64,000 nt of DNA, from positions 1 to 64,000 of the forward strand of contig NZ_JACYHA010000003.1 of the NCBI RefSeq assembly GCF_014837155.1, read 5' to 3'. Shown here piece after piece: positions 16,612-24,867 of the stretch. The position numbers and the translations under genes were made by a program. Position 1 is the first letter of the stretch; each line of letters opens with the position of its first letter. The notes beneath the pieces were generated by a model, which saw only the letters and a list, made by a program, of their open reading frames with translations, did not search any database and had not been told where the DNA came from. The DNA is from Litchfieldia stipae (lineage in GTDB: Bacteria > Bacillota > Bacilli > Bacillales > Bacillaceae_L).

Positions 16612-19320
16612 TTAAGCTTTCAGCTTATCACGAAGAACCATTTGAAGAATTCCACCATGACGGTAGTAGTCAATTTCAACTTCACTATCGAAACGAACAA
16701 GTACTTCAAATTCCTTCTTGTTACCAGCTTCATCTGTAGCTGTTACTTTTACATAGTCACGTGGTCTCACTGTTTCATCAATTGCAACTTCAATTGTTTC
16801 TTTACCAGTTAACCCAAGGACTTCTGCATTTTCACCTTGCTTGAATTGAAGTGGTAGAACACCCATTAATACAAGATTACTACGGTGAATACGCTCAAAG
16901 CTTTCTGCAATAACTGTTTTGATTCCTAAAAGATTTGTTCCTTTTGCAGCCCAGTCACGAGAACTTCCCATTCCGTAATCATTACCTGCAAGAACAACTA
17001 GCCCTGTACCATCTTGCTTGTAGCTCATACAAGCATCATAGATAGATGTAACTTCACCAGTAGGCCAGTAAGTTGTATATCCACCTTCTGTACCAGGAGC
17101 AATTTGGTTCTTAATGCGGATATTTGCAAATGTACCACGCATCATAACCTCATGATGACCACGTCTTGACCCATATGAGTTGAAGTCTCTTGGTGATACA
17201 CCTTTAGATTGTAAATATTTCCCTGCTGGAGTATCCTTTCCAATAGAACCTGCTGGAGAAATATGGTCAGTAGTAACAGAGTCACCAAACTTTGCAACAA
17301 CTCTTAACCCATTTAATGGTTGAACTTCTCCTGCTTCAGCAGACAAATTCTCAAAGAATGGAGGATTTGCAATATAAGTTGATTCATCATCCCACACATA
17401 TAATGCTTCATCCGTCGTTTCGATTTCGTTCCAGCGTTGGTTGTCCTCAAACACACGCTCATATTCTCTTCTAAATAGCTCAGGAGTAACTGTTGACTTT
17501 ACAACGTCCTTCACCTCATCAATTGAAGGCCAGATATCAGCAAAGAACACATCATTTCCATCTTTGTCTTTTCCGATTGGATCATTTTGAAGATCGATAT
17601 CCACTGTCCCTGCTAAAGCGTACGCAACAACTAATGGTGGAGAAGCAAGATAGTTTCCTTTAACTAATGGGTGAATACGTCCTTCAAAGTTACGGTTACC
17701 AGAAAGAACTGATGTTACTAACAGATCATTTTCTGCAACAGCTTTTTCAATTTCTTCTGCAAGTGGCCCAGAGTTACCGATACATGTTGTACAACCATAA
17801 CCAACTGTGTTAAATCCAAGTTGCTCAAGGTATGGAAGTAGACCAGCATCTTGCAAGTAACCTGTAACTACTTTTGAACCAGGTGCTAATGAGGTTTTTA
17901 CGAATTTTGGCACCTGTAATCCCTTTTCTGCCGCTTTTTTAGCAACTAAACCAGCGCCAAGCATTACGTATGGGTTAGAAGTATTCGTACAGCTTGTGAT
18001 GGCAGCAATGGCAATCGCACCTGTCTTCATGTTAACTTCCTCACCATTATTAAACTTCACAGTAATTTCTTTATTAATATCATCTGCTGTTAAACCAAAA
18101 CCTTGGTTTCCTGTTGTTGTAAGAGCTGCTGTGAATGATTTCTTCATTTCTGAAAGTGGAATTAAATCTTGAGGACGTTTTGGTCCAGAAAGATTTGGTT
18201 CAATCTCAGCAAGGTCAATTTCAACTAATGCTGTGAATGTTGGATCCTCTAAGTCAGGAGTGTAATATAACCCGTTTGCTTTTGAATATTCTTCAACCAC
18301 TGAAATATGCTCTTCATCACGTCCAGTTAGACGAAGATACTCAAGTGCTTCACCATCAACAGGGAAGAATCCACATGTAGCTCCATACTCAGGTGCCATA
18401 TTAGATATAGTTGCACGGTCAGCTAGTGGAAGCTGAGCAATACCTGGTCCAAAGAACTCAACAAACTTACCAACAACACCTTGTTGACGTAATACTTGAG
18501 TTACTTTCAATGCTAAGTCAGTAGCCGTTGTTCCATTAGGAAGTGTACCAGTTAACTTAACTCCAATTACTTCTGGAACTGGGAAATAAGATGGCTGTCC
18601 TAACATTCCAGCTTCTGCTTCGATACCACCAACACCCCAACCTAATACACCAATACCATTAATCATTGTCGTATGAGAGTCAGTTCCGACAAGTGTATCT
18701 GGGAATGCTTCATATTCACCATTTTCAGCCTCTATTGCATGTACAACATTTGCAAGATACTCAAGGTTTACTTGGTGAACAATACCTGTTGCAGGTGGTA
18801 CTGCACGGTAATTATCAAATGATTTTTGTGCCCAGCTTAAGAACTTATAACGCTCGGCATTACGTTCAAATTCTAAGTCCATATTGAATTGAAGAGCGTC
18901 ACTCGTACCCGCTCTATCAACTTGTACTGAGTGGTCAATAACTAAATCTACTGGAATTTCCGGATTAATTTTATCAGGATTTCCACCAAGGTCTGCCATC
19001 GCTTTACGCAGTGCAGCTAAGTCAACAACTGCTGGTACCCCTGTGAAATCTTGTAGGATAACACGTGAAGGTTTAAATGGTACATCAACCTCTTTTACCT
19101 CTTCAGTGCCCCATTTTGCTAAATTTTCAACATGCTCTTTTGTAATGACTCTTCCGTCAACTTGACGAAGGACTGATTCTAGAAGTACCTTAATAGAATA
19201 TGGTAATTTTGAAACGTTACCAACATTAGCAGCTTCTAGCGCTTGCAATGAATAGTAGTTATACGTTTTTCCGTTCACTGTAAATGATGAACGAGCATTA
19301 AAAACATCTTGTTTTGCCAT
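16612..19320 (-). CDS. citB: Aconitate hydratase A (aconitase/IRP type)
   Basis: 902 residues, close to B. subtilis CitB (909). It has the [4Fe-4S] ligand motifs [11 protein letters not shown] and [10 protein letters not shown], the [22 protein letters not shown] active-site block, and the C-terminal swivel domain with [17 protein letters not shown]. It isomerises citrate to isocitrate in the TCA cycle; as apo-protein, the IRP-type enzyme can bind RNA in Bacillus. Flanked by yneN and sspO as in B. subtilis. A CcpC-type dyad lies upstream of its promoter. Confidence 0.98.
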   Translation of the reverse strand: MAKQDVFNARSSFTVNGKTYNYYSLQALEAANVGNVSKLPYSIKVLLESVLRQVDGRVITKEHVENLAKWGTEEVKEVDVPFKPSRVILQDFTGVPAVVDLAALRKAMADLGGNPDKINPEIPVDLVIDHSVQVDRAGTSDALQFNMDLEFERNAERYKFLSWAQKSFDNYRAVPPATGIVHQVNLEYLANVVHAIEAENGEYEAFPDTLVGTDSHTTMINGIGVLGWGVGGIEAEAGMLGQPSYFPVPEVIGVKLTGTLPNGTTATDLALKVTQVLRQQGVVGKFVEFFGPGIAQLPLADRATISNMAPEYGATCGFFPVDGEALEYLRLTGRDEEHISVVEEYSKANGLYYTPDLEDPTFTALVEIDLAEIEPNLSGPKRPQDLIPLSEMKKSFTAALTTTGNQGFGLTADDINKEITVKFNNGEEVNMKTGAIAIAAITSCTNTSNPYVMLGAGLVAKKAAEKGLQVPKFVKTSLAPGSKVVTGYLQDAGLLPYLEQLGFNTVGYGCTTCIGNSGPLAEEIEKAVAENDLLVTSVLSGNRNFEGRIHPLVKGNYLASPPLVVAYALAGTVDIDLQNDPIGKDKDGNDVFFADIWPSIDEVKDVVKSTVTPELFRREYERVFEDNQRWNEIETTDEALYVWDDESTYIANPPFFENLSAEAGEVQPLNGLRVVAKFGDSVTTDHISPAGSIGKDTPAGKYLQSKGVSPRDFNSYGSRRGHHEVMMRGTFANIRIKNQIAPGTEGGYTTYWPTGEVTSIYDACMSYKQDGTGLVVLAGNDYGMGSSRDWAAKGTNLLGIKTVIAESFERIHRSNLVLMGVLPLQFKQGENAEVLGLTGKETIEVAIDETVRPRDYVKVTATDEAGNKKEFEVLVRFDSEVEIDYYRHGGILQMVLRDKLKA

Positions 19321-19405
19321 ATGTATTACCCCCTCTAATTAAATAGTAGAACGATTTCAACAAAATGTCGAAAATTAAGTGAATAAAATCCCCATTTAAA
19401 GTTTA

Positions 19406-19482
19406 AGACAATATTATATTAATACACTAGTAAATATAAGTAAATAAAAAGAAAGTTATTGAATGAAATAAGTTTTACTTAT
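19406..19482 (-). promoter_or_regulatory. citB promoter region with CcpC-type dyad
   Basis: The minus strand has a -10 TATAAT (19418-19413) and a poor -35 ACTTAT (19441-19436), giving a start near 19406. ATAAGTTTTACTTAT (19468-19482) fits the CcpC dyad ATAA-N7-TTAT and is centred near -69. A further TTAT half-site overlaps the -35. In B. subtilis CcpC binds a dyad near -66 plus a half-site to repress citB when citrate is low. Confidence 0.6.
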
Positions 19483-19498
19483 GTTATAACGATAAAAA

Positions 19499-19528
19499 TG
19501 ATGACAAAGATGCTAATAATTTATACTA
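19499..19528 (+). promoter_or_regulatory. SigmaG-like promoter of sspO
   Basis: TGATGA (19499-19504), 17 bp, TATACTA (19522-19528), compared with the forespore sigmaG consensus TGAATA / CATACTA. Confidence 0.45.
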
Positions 19529-19561
19529 TCTTAACCTAAAATAGGTATGGAGGTGATAAAG

Positions 19562-19711
19562 ATGGCTAAACGCAAAGCAAAACACGTCCGTCCTGGAATG
19601 AACCATGCTGACGCTCAAGGTGTTGGTGCAGGTTATAATGAGGAGTTTTCAAATGAGCCATTAACTGCCGAACAACGTCAGAATAATAAAAAGCGTAAGA
19701 AAAACCAGTAG
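19562..19711 (+). CDS. sspO: Small acid-soluble spore protein SspO
   Basis: 49 residues, [20 protein letters not shown] at the start and [13 protein letters not shown] at the end, clearly SspO (CotK) of Bacillus. It is made in the forespore and is a component of the mature spore core. Behind TATGGAGGTGATAAAG. It is divergent from citB, as in B. subtilis. There sspO and sspP form one operon; here a terminator and an opposite gene separate them. Confidence 0.93.
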   Translation: MAKRKAKHVRPGMNHADAQGVGAGYNEEFSNEPLTAEQRQNNKKRKKNQ

Positions 19712-19717
19712 TAAAAC

Positions 19718-19746
19718 AAAAAGCCTGCAAAACTTGCGGGCTTTTT
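19718..19746. terminator. Bidirectional terminator after sspO
   Basis: 13-bp stem AAAAAGCCTGCAA / TTGCGGGCTTTTT with one wobble, between sspO and the convergent small gene. Confidence 0.85.
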
Positions 19747-19753
19747 CGACATT

Positions 19754-20008
19754 TTATTGGTTTACTTCATCAACTATTGATTGTAAATCATCTTTAAATT
19801 GATTAAGTTGCGCTTGTTGTGTATCTGAAGCTGTCTCTAATGCATTATTTATTTGATTAAAGGCTTCATTCACTTCGTTCTTTAATCGCTTTAGTTGAAC
19901 CCCATAGTCTGGATCGTTTTGAACAATGCTATTATAAACATCCATCGCTTCTTTTGTTCCTTGCTGGGCAGCCTGAAAAGCCTGCTGTTTATCTTTTTGA
20001 TACGGCAT
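19754..20008 (-). CDS. Small Gln-rich helical protein (DUF3813-like), unknown
   Basis: 84 residues, MPYQKDKQQAFQAAQQG onward, predicted almost wholly helical with many Gln, Asn and acidic residues (LKNEVNEAFNQINNALETA). It resembles short Bacillaceae proteins of the DUF3813 type, an assignment made from pattern only. ATG after TTAAGGAGGGG. Its place between sspO and sspP, pointing the other way, breaks an operon that is continuous in B. subtilis; a spore-related role is possible but unproven. Confidence 0.6.
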   Translation of the reverse strand: MPYQKDKQQAFQAAQQGTKEAMDVYNSIVQNDPDYGVQLKRLKNEVNEAFNQINNALETASDTQQAQLNQFKDDLQSIVDEVNQ

Positions 20009-20083
20009 CTATTAACCCCTCCTTAAGTCATTGTTTTCATTATTAGCATCTCTAGAAACGCAAAAAACATAACTTTTTTTATG

Positions 20084-20113
20084 AGAATAAATTCAACCTT
20101 ATTTCTCATCCTA
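20084..20113 (+). promoter_or_regulatory. SigmaG-like promoter of sspP
   Basis: AGAATA (20084-20089), 17 bp, CATCCTA (20107-20113); one mismatch in each hexamer/heptamer to TGAATA / CATACTA. Confidence 0.55.
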
Positions 20114-20136
20114 ACAATAGAAGGGAGGGATTTTCG

Positions 20137-20283
20137 ATGACAAACAAAAATACAGGGGGAGACATCCGAAAGAATGCTCCAAAGGGTCATAACTCTGGAC
20201 AACCTGAGCCACTTAGTGGATCAAAAAAAGTGAAAAATAGAAACCATTCTAGACAAAAACACAATTCACATCACGACTTGTAA
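20137..20283 (+). CDS. sspP: Small acid-soluble spore protein SspP
   Basis: 48 residues, [20 protein letters not shown] then [20 protein letters not shown]; near-identical in pattern to B. subtilis SspP (CotL). A minor forespore protein of the spore core. ATG after GAAGGGAGGG. It has its own sigmaG-like promoter and a terminator; selA lies immediately beyond on the opposite strand, the start of the accessory block. Confidence 0.93.
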   Translation: MTNKNTGGDIRKNAPKGHNSGQPEPLSGSKKVKNRNHSRQKHNSHHDL

Positions 20284-20290
20284 TCAGGTG

Positions 20291-20324
20291 AGTGCTGACC
20301 GATTTTTCGTGAACTGGTCAGCAC
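20291..20324. terminator. Bidirectional terminator sspP / selA
   Basis: 10-bp perfect stem AGTGCTGACC / GGTCAGCACT with a 14-nt loop between convergent genes. T-tracts are short. Confidence 0.7.
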
Positions 20325-21725
20325 TTATAGTTGGAAACATGCATGTACAACTTCACTGATTTCAACTTCAGAAATCGTTCGGAAATCAAGAATAACCGTT
20401 TCCTTATTTATTCTCGAAATAACGCTAGGCTCTCCTGCTCTTAATACAGTTGCTAATTCTTCTGCGTTTTTCTTGTGATGAACTAATGAGACTGTATATG
20501 TAGGTATCAGCACATCTGGCATGGTCCCTCCACCAACTTGAGAAACATCCTTTTGTAAGGTACACGTATAATTTGGATTTTGTACCATTTGATTTATAAA
20601 CTTCATTGCACGTTCTTTAATTTGATACTCACTTACAATAATATCTCGAATCGTTGGAATTTCTAGAAGTCCTTCTCCCCCTCTTACATATGACATCAAC
20701 GTAGCTTCAAGAGCAGCTAATGTCATTTTGTCTACCCTTAATACACGAGCAAGCTGATGCTTCTTGAGTTTTTGAATCAACTCTTTTTTACCTACTATGA
20801 TCCCGGCCTGCGGACCACCTAGTAATTTATCTCCACTAAACGATATGATGTCAACACCTTGCCTGACCACTTGGGCAACAACTGGCTCATCACCAATTTG
20901 GTGGGATTGATAATCAAAGAGAACCCCACTTCCAAGATCTTCATAAAAAAGAACATCACTATGTTTCATTTGTAATTCAATTAGCTCTTCGGTTGATACA
21001 CTTTTGGTGAATCCAATTGTTTTGAAATTACTCGTATGAACTTTCATCAACATGGCTGTGTTTTCATTGATAGCTTGTTCATAATCAAATAAATGGGTCT
21101 TATTAGTTGTCCCTACTTCTACTAATTTAGCTCCACTTTCTTCCATGATACTTGATACTCGAAATGAACCACCAATCTCTACTAGCTGCCCTCTAGAAAC
21201 AATGACTTCTTTTTCTTTCGCCAATGCCCTTAGAACTAGGTATACAGCTGCCGCATTATTATTAACGACCATTGCCGCTTCTGCTCCTGTCACCTTTTTT
21301 AATAATCCTTCAATGATATCATGCCTAGAGCCTCTTGTTCCTTCCTCCACCTGGTACTCAAGATTTGAGTAACTACCTGCAATTTCAACCACTCTCTTGA
21401 TTGCTTCCTCACTAAGTCTTGCTCGTCCTAGATTAGTATGTAATACAGTTCCAGTTGCATTAATAACTTTTTGTAGATAATATGTCGTTATTTTCGCTGC
21501 TTTCTGTTCTAGTTTATGCTGAATTTCTTGAACAAAGGCTTCCTTAGACGGGGTTGTACCCTCCCATGTTTCGGCAAGTAGCTGTGCACGTATTTCGTTA
21601 ATACTCTCTTGTACGATTTGTGTAACAGTTTCAGAATTTATCTGATATTTATTTACAGTCTCCTGAAACTGAGCTGTTTTTTGAAGCTCATGTACAGGTG
21701 GTAAATAGCGTAAATATTCCTTCAT
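20325..21725 (-). CDS. selA: L-seryl-tRNA(Sec) selenium transferase
   Basis: 466 residues, full length for SelA. The N-terminal domain that binds tRNA-Sec covers about 1-70; the fold-type-I PLP domain follows, with INATGTVLHTNLGRA, VVNNNAAAVYLVLRAL and the lysine-bearing ISFSGDKLLGGPQAG (about residue 300). It converts Ser-tRNA(Sec) to Sec-tRNA(Sec) using selenophosphate. ATG after GGAGGATCC. With selB, tRNA-Sec and a candidate selenoprotein nearby, the selenocysteine pathway looks active; selD, which makes selenophosphate, is not in this window. Confidence 0.97.
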   Translation of the reverse strand: MKEYLRYLPPVHELQKTAQFQETVNKYQINSETVTQIVQESINEIRAQLLAETWEGTTPSKEAFVQEIQHKLEQKAAKITTYYLQKVINATGTVLHTNLGRARLSEEAIKRVVEIAGSYSNLEYQVEEGTRGSRHDIIEGLLKKVTGAEAAMVVNNNAAAVYLVLRALAKEKEVIVSRGQLVEIGGSFRVSSIMEESGAKLVEVGTTNKTHLFDYEQAINENTAMLMKVHTSNFKTIGFTKSVSTEELIELQMKHSDVLFYEDLGSGVLFDYQSHQIGDEPVVAQVVRQGVDIISFSGDKLLGGPQAGIIVGKKELIQKLKKHQLARVLRVDKMTLAALEATLMSYVRGGEGLLEIPTIRDIIVSEYQIKERAMKFINQMVQNPNYTCTLQKDVSQVGGGTMPDVLIPTYTVSLVHHKKNAEELATVLRAGEPSVISRINKETVILDFRTISEVEISEVVHACFQL

Positions 21726-21827
21726 AGTGGATCCTCCAATTTGTTCTATAACAGTAATGAAAAATTTAAAACCAGTTAAGACGTTTTTGAATAGTATAAG
21801 TATAGCAATTTTCGGGGGGACATTTCC

Positions 21828-22214
21828 ATGAAGAACGAAGACAACTCCAGACGAATTCAGTTTGAAGGGATGGAGAAATGGATGGAGCAGTTTTTTGATG
21901 ATCCATTTACGTCAATTAGTGAGAGCTTTCGAGTTGATTTATTTGAAACAGATGAGGAATACATCATTGAAGCCGAACTCCCAACAGTAAAAAAGGACAA
22001 TGTGCAACTACATTTAGTAGATGATGCCTTGATCGTCGAAGTGAAAACGAATACAGTCACATCCAATTCAAAAACACTTAAGCGAGAGATCCTTCTCCCA
22101 TTCGAAATGAAGAGGAGAATTGTGAAGGCGATCTTAAAAAACAACATATTAGAAATTTTTATCCAAAAAAACGGAAAAGTGAATCCTCCACAGTCGAAAA
22201 TCATTATAGAATAA
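21828..22214 (+). CDS. cotM: Hsp20/alpha-crystallin family protein, probably spore coat protein CotM
   Basis: 128 residues with a small heat-shock (alpha-crystallin) domain: VDLFETDEEYIIEAELPTVKKD, then LLPFEMKRRIVKAILKNNILEIFIQK. In B. subtilis cotM, an alpha-crystallin-like outer spore coat gene, lies beside sspP and yneK. The same relative place here, apart from inserted genes, favours CotM over a cytosolic chaperone. Behind GGGGGGAC. It is now wedged between selA and the selenoprotein gene, convergent with the latter. Confidence 0.78.
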   Translation: MKNEDNSRRIQFEGMEKWMEQFFDDPFTSISESFRVDLFETDEEYIIEAELPTVKKDNVQLHLVDDALIVEVKTNTVTSNSKTLKREILLPFEMKRRIVKAILKNNILEIFIQKNGKVNPPQSKIIIE

Positions 22215-22223
22215 AATCATTCA

Positions 22224-22256
22224 AAAGGAGTTCTGTTCTTAGAACAGAACTCCTTT
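22224..22256. terminator. Bidirectional terminator cotM / selenoprotein gene
   Basis: 15-bp perfect stem (AAAGGAGTTCTGTTC at 22224-22238, partner 22242-22256) with a 3-nt loop. Confidence 0.88.
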
Positions 22257-22265
22257 GGTCAAGTT

Positions 22266-22505
22266 TTATTTATTTTCAAGCTGAGTAATAATTTCTTGAG
22301 GATCTGGGAACTTTCCAACATCAAGTTTTGAAAAGATTTTCTCCCCATTTACAGTCACTTCAAATGCCCCACCAGTGCTTGGTACTAATTCTAAACTAGA
22401 AATCGTATGTCTAAAATGAGTAAGTAATTCTTCCGCGAAACTCGCGGCTTTAGGTGCAAAGTTTCACTGCATGCAAAATTCTATGGTCATTTTAAATGTT
22501 GTCAT
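22266..22505 (-). CDS. SelW/Rdx family selenoprotein (in-frame UGA = Sec14)
   Basis: A 79-residue frame read through one in-frame TGA at 22466-22464. It starts MTTFKMTIEFCMQ, then Sec, then NFAPKAASFAEELL, and ends KFPDPQEIITQLENK. This is the Rdx fold of SelW/SelT/SelH proteins with the CxxU redox motif (C-M-Q-U) after the first strand; the later GAFEVTVNGEKIFSK and GKFPDPQEI also fit the family. It is probably a thiol/selenol redox protein of the cytosol. ATG lies eight bases after TAAGGAGG. Just downstream of the UGA is a hairpin suited to SelB (22433-22447). The gene lies 74 bp after selB on the same strand, so it likely shares its transcript. Confidence 0.9.
22433..22447 (-). promoter_or_regulatory. 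Candidate bacterial SECIS hairpin
   Basis: On the minus strand CCGCGAGTTTCGCGG folds into a 5-6 bp GC stem with a loop containing G-U. It begins 16 nt after the UGA, within the distance bacterial SECIS elements use to recruit SelB. Confidence 0.75.
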
Positions 22506-22579
22506 ATGTTTTCCTCCTTATTTTTTGTATTATTATTACTATTTTAGTACAAGGTCTGGCCAGTAAGCAAAACAAATGA

Positions 22580-24472
22580 TTAGAGATCGTTTTTTTCCCA
22601 GACTCGGATGTTATCAATCCGTTTTGTCATGTTTAATTTATCGTAGAGCTCTACTAATGGAACCAAATATTTTCTTGAAAGCCCAAGAATGTCCTTTGCA
22701 TCCTTTAATTCAAATTGATCAGGCTTTTCTGCTTTTAATTGAGAGATGGAAAGGATTAAAGGCTCTTTATGTATATAATGCTTTTCATCTAGCTGATAAA
22801 TTTGGTTACTTCCTATTAAATAGTGCAACAAATCATTTGCCTCTTTAACTGGAAGTCCCGCTTGCGAAACATACTCTCCCCAAGTTTGAACTTTCATTCC
22901 ATCTTGCTTAATCGCAATAAGAACCCCTTCCATTCTTTTTGCCCATTGAGCTGGAAAAGTAGGCTCAAAGGAAGCTACGGCAAGAAATTGATCGGTTCTT
23001 TTTAATTCCCCCTCTTTGATAAGATGATCTATCAAGTAATCAATTAATTCTTTTTTGTATTTCTGCATTAACATTTGAGTTAATTCAGCTTTGTTCATCC
23101 CATTTATAAGCGGATTTAATTGATGAAATTCACTGACTGACTTCACAATTAAATCACCTAAATGATTTATTATGGATCTAGTTGTATATAGCCCTTGTTT
23201 AACTTGAACAAAATCTTGGTCTACCAGAATTTCCTCTATCAGATCGTGATTAATCCCTGTTTCTTTACTTAATTGAGACACTGACATTAATTGAGAAAGA
23301 TCAATAGACCTTCTAATCCGATCCTCTGGCGTTCCTTCTTGTTTGTCTTTTAACATTTTAATCGTTTCATGACCAAAACGATATTTCTCGCCACCAGGAT
23401 CAATCACCCAGCCACCACCAATTGTTTCAGCTGGTGTAGGTCTTCTGACGATAAATCGATCTCCACGCTTCGTGACTATTTCCTCATCTAATCGTAATTG
23501 ACATAGAATTTCCTCATCTTCATTTACAACATCGTTCCGGTCAAAAAAGACAAGCTTCCCCATTACCTCTGTTGTTCCGATATGACATTTAACAAGTGAC
23601 CTTTGCCTTATACTATATTTAAGGGGATTGACAAATCTTAATGCAATATCAATCGTTTGTGTGACAATATAATCATTTGATGATACAAGGACATCTCCAC
23701 GTTTAATTTCAGACTTTGTAATACCACCCAAATTAATAGCAACACGTTGTCCTGCAGACGCATTCGTTACTTGATGATGATGAACCTGCAGTTGCCTAGC
23801 CTTGACTTCAATGTTTTTTGGAAGCACCGTTAACATTCTATCTACTTCAACTTCTCCCTCATAAATCGTCCCTCGTACAACTGTCCCCTGGCCTTTGACA
23901 GTAAAAACCTGGTCAATTGGTAAGCGAAAGCTGCCAATTGTTTTTTGTTTTTCAATGACATTTAATTGTTCTTCGATTTTAGTTTTTAACTCATCAATTC
24001 CTTTATTTGAAAGACTATCAACTAGTATGATAGGTGCTTCCTGAAAAACAGTTCCTTCGAGTTGCTCTTTTATATCGTCCTCAACTAGTTCGACAAAGTC
24101 AGGATCCACTCGATCTATTTTTGATACAGCAATAATTCCTTTATCAATCCCTAGAAACGAAAGTATTTCAAGATGCTCTCTCGTTTGAGGCATTACTCCT
24201 TCATCCGCTGCCACAACAAGAATCACTAAATCGATTCCTGCCACTCCCGCAATCATTTGACGAATAAAACGCTCGTGCCCAGGCACATCAACTACTGAAA
24301 CCTGCATGTCGTCATTAATATGTAAAGGTGCAAATCCAAGTTCAATGGAAATTTGCCTTTCTTTCTCTTCTTTTAAACGATCCGTATCAACATTAGTTAG
24401 CGCTTTGGTTAATGTAGTCTTACCATGATCGATATGACCTGCCATACCAATTGTAAAATATCTTTTTTCCAA
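22580..24472 (-). CDS. selB: Selenocysteine-specific translation elongation factor
   Basis: 630 residues. The EF-Tu-like GTPase domain shows GHIDHGKTTLTKAL (G1), the RQISIELGFAPL switch, VDVPGHERF (G3) and SKIDRVD (G4). Domains II and III follow, then C-terminal winged-helix repeats (from about residue 370) which bind the SECIS hairpin. It delivers Sec-tRNA(Sec) to UGA codons. The start is TTG with AAGGTAGG upstream; no closer ATG exists. First gene of a likely selB-selenoprotein operon, and divergent from the tRNA-Sec gene. Confidence 0.97.
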   Translation of the reverse strand: MEKRYFTIGMAGHIDHGKTTLTKALTNVDTDRLKEEKERQISIELGFAPLHINDDMQVSVVDVPGHERFIRQMIAGVAGIDLVILVVAADEGVMPQTREHLEILSFLGIDKGIIAVSKIDRVDPDFVELVEDDIKEQLEGTVFQEAPIILVDSLSNKGIDELKTKIEEQLNVIEKQKTIGSFRLPIDQVFTVKGQGTVVRGTIYEGEVEVDRMLTVLPKNIEVKARQLQVHHHQVTNASAGQRVAINLGGITKSEIKRGDVLVSSNDYIVTQTIDIALRFVNPLKYSIRQRSLVKCHIGTTEVMGKLVFFDRNDVVNEDEEILCQLRLDEEIVTKRGDRFIVRRPTPAETIGGGWVIDPGGEKYRFGHETIKMLKDKQEGTPEDRIRRSIDLSQLMSVSQLSKETGINHDLIEEILVDQDFVQVKQGLYTTRSIINHLGDLIVKSVSEFHQLNPLINGMNKAELTQMLMQKYKKELIDYLIDHLIKEGELKRTDQFLAVASFEPTFPAQWAKRMEGVLIAIKQDGMKVQTWGEYVSQAGLPVKEANDLLHYLIGSNQIYQLDEKHYIHKEPLILSISQLKAEKPDQFELKDAKDILGLSRKYLVPLVELYDKLNMTKRIDNIRVWEKNDL

Positions 24473-24638
24473 CGTATGTACCTACCTTCTAAAACCTATC
24501 AATTACACATTACTTTAACGTCAAATCAACTGATAATCAAGCATCTGCACTACATATAAAAGAAATGGACACGAGATTAAACGATTGCACACAAAATCGT
24601 ATACATGAAACTCGATAAGCAAAAGAAGAATTTCTCAC

Positions 24639-24667
24639 TTGTATTTTCTCCTCAAATCATGCATAAT
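24639..24667 (+). promoter_or_regulatory. Promoter of the tRNA-Sec gene
   Basis: TTGTAT (24639-24644), 17-bp spacer, CATAAT (24662-24667). The inferred start is about 36 nt before the mature tRNA. Confidence 0.55.
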
Positions 24668-24709
24668 GAATTTCGTGTCAATTTTGCCTGTCCATTTATA
24701 TCTATTTAC

Positions 24710-24806
24710 GGGGTTGATTGGGGTACTGGTGTCCCTCACGGTCTTCAAAACCGATTGTGCGGCGCGTGACGTCGCAGCTGGGTTCGATTCCCAGGCAGTC
24801 CCGCCA
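24710..24806 (+). tRNA. selC: tRNA-Sec (anticodon UCA)
   Basis: 97 nt with encoded CCA. The anticodon loop CTTCAAA carries TCA, inside a CGGT/ACCG stem. There is a long extra arm (TGCGGC paired with GTCGCA) and a T-arm CTGGG-TTCGATT-CCCAG. The acceptor GGGGTTGA pairs with GCAGTCCC, allowing wobbles and one mismatch, and gives the long 8-bp acceptor typical of bacterial tRNA-Sec. Its place next to selB and selA confirms the identity. An AT-only hairpin (24813-24834) may end the transcript. Confidence 0.95.
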
Positions 24807-24867
24807 AACCTATTAATTTAATACAATAAATTAAATGACCTCGAAGTTGTAAGCATATACATTTCTC

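Noticed and set aside
24639-24821. 60-residue plus-strand ORF
   Set aside because: It covers the tRNA-Sec gene and its promoter; the RNA explains the sequence.
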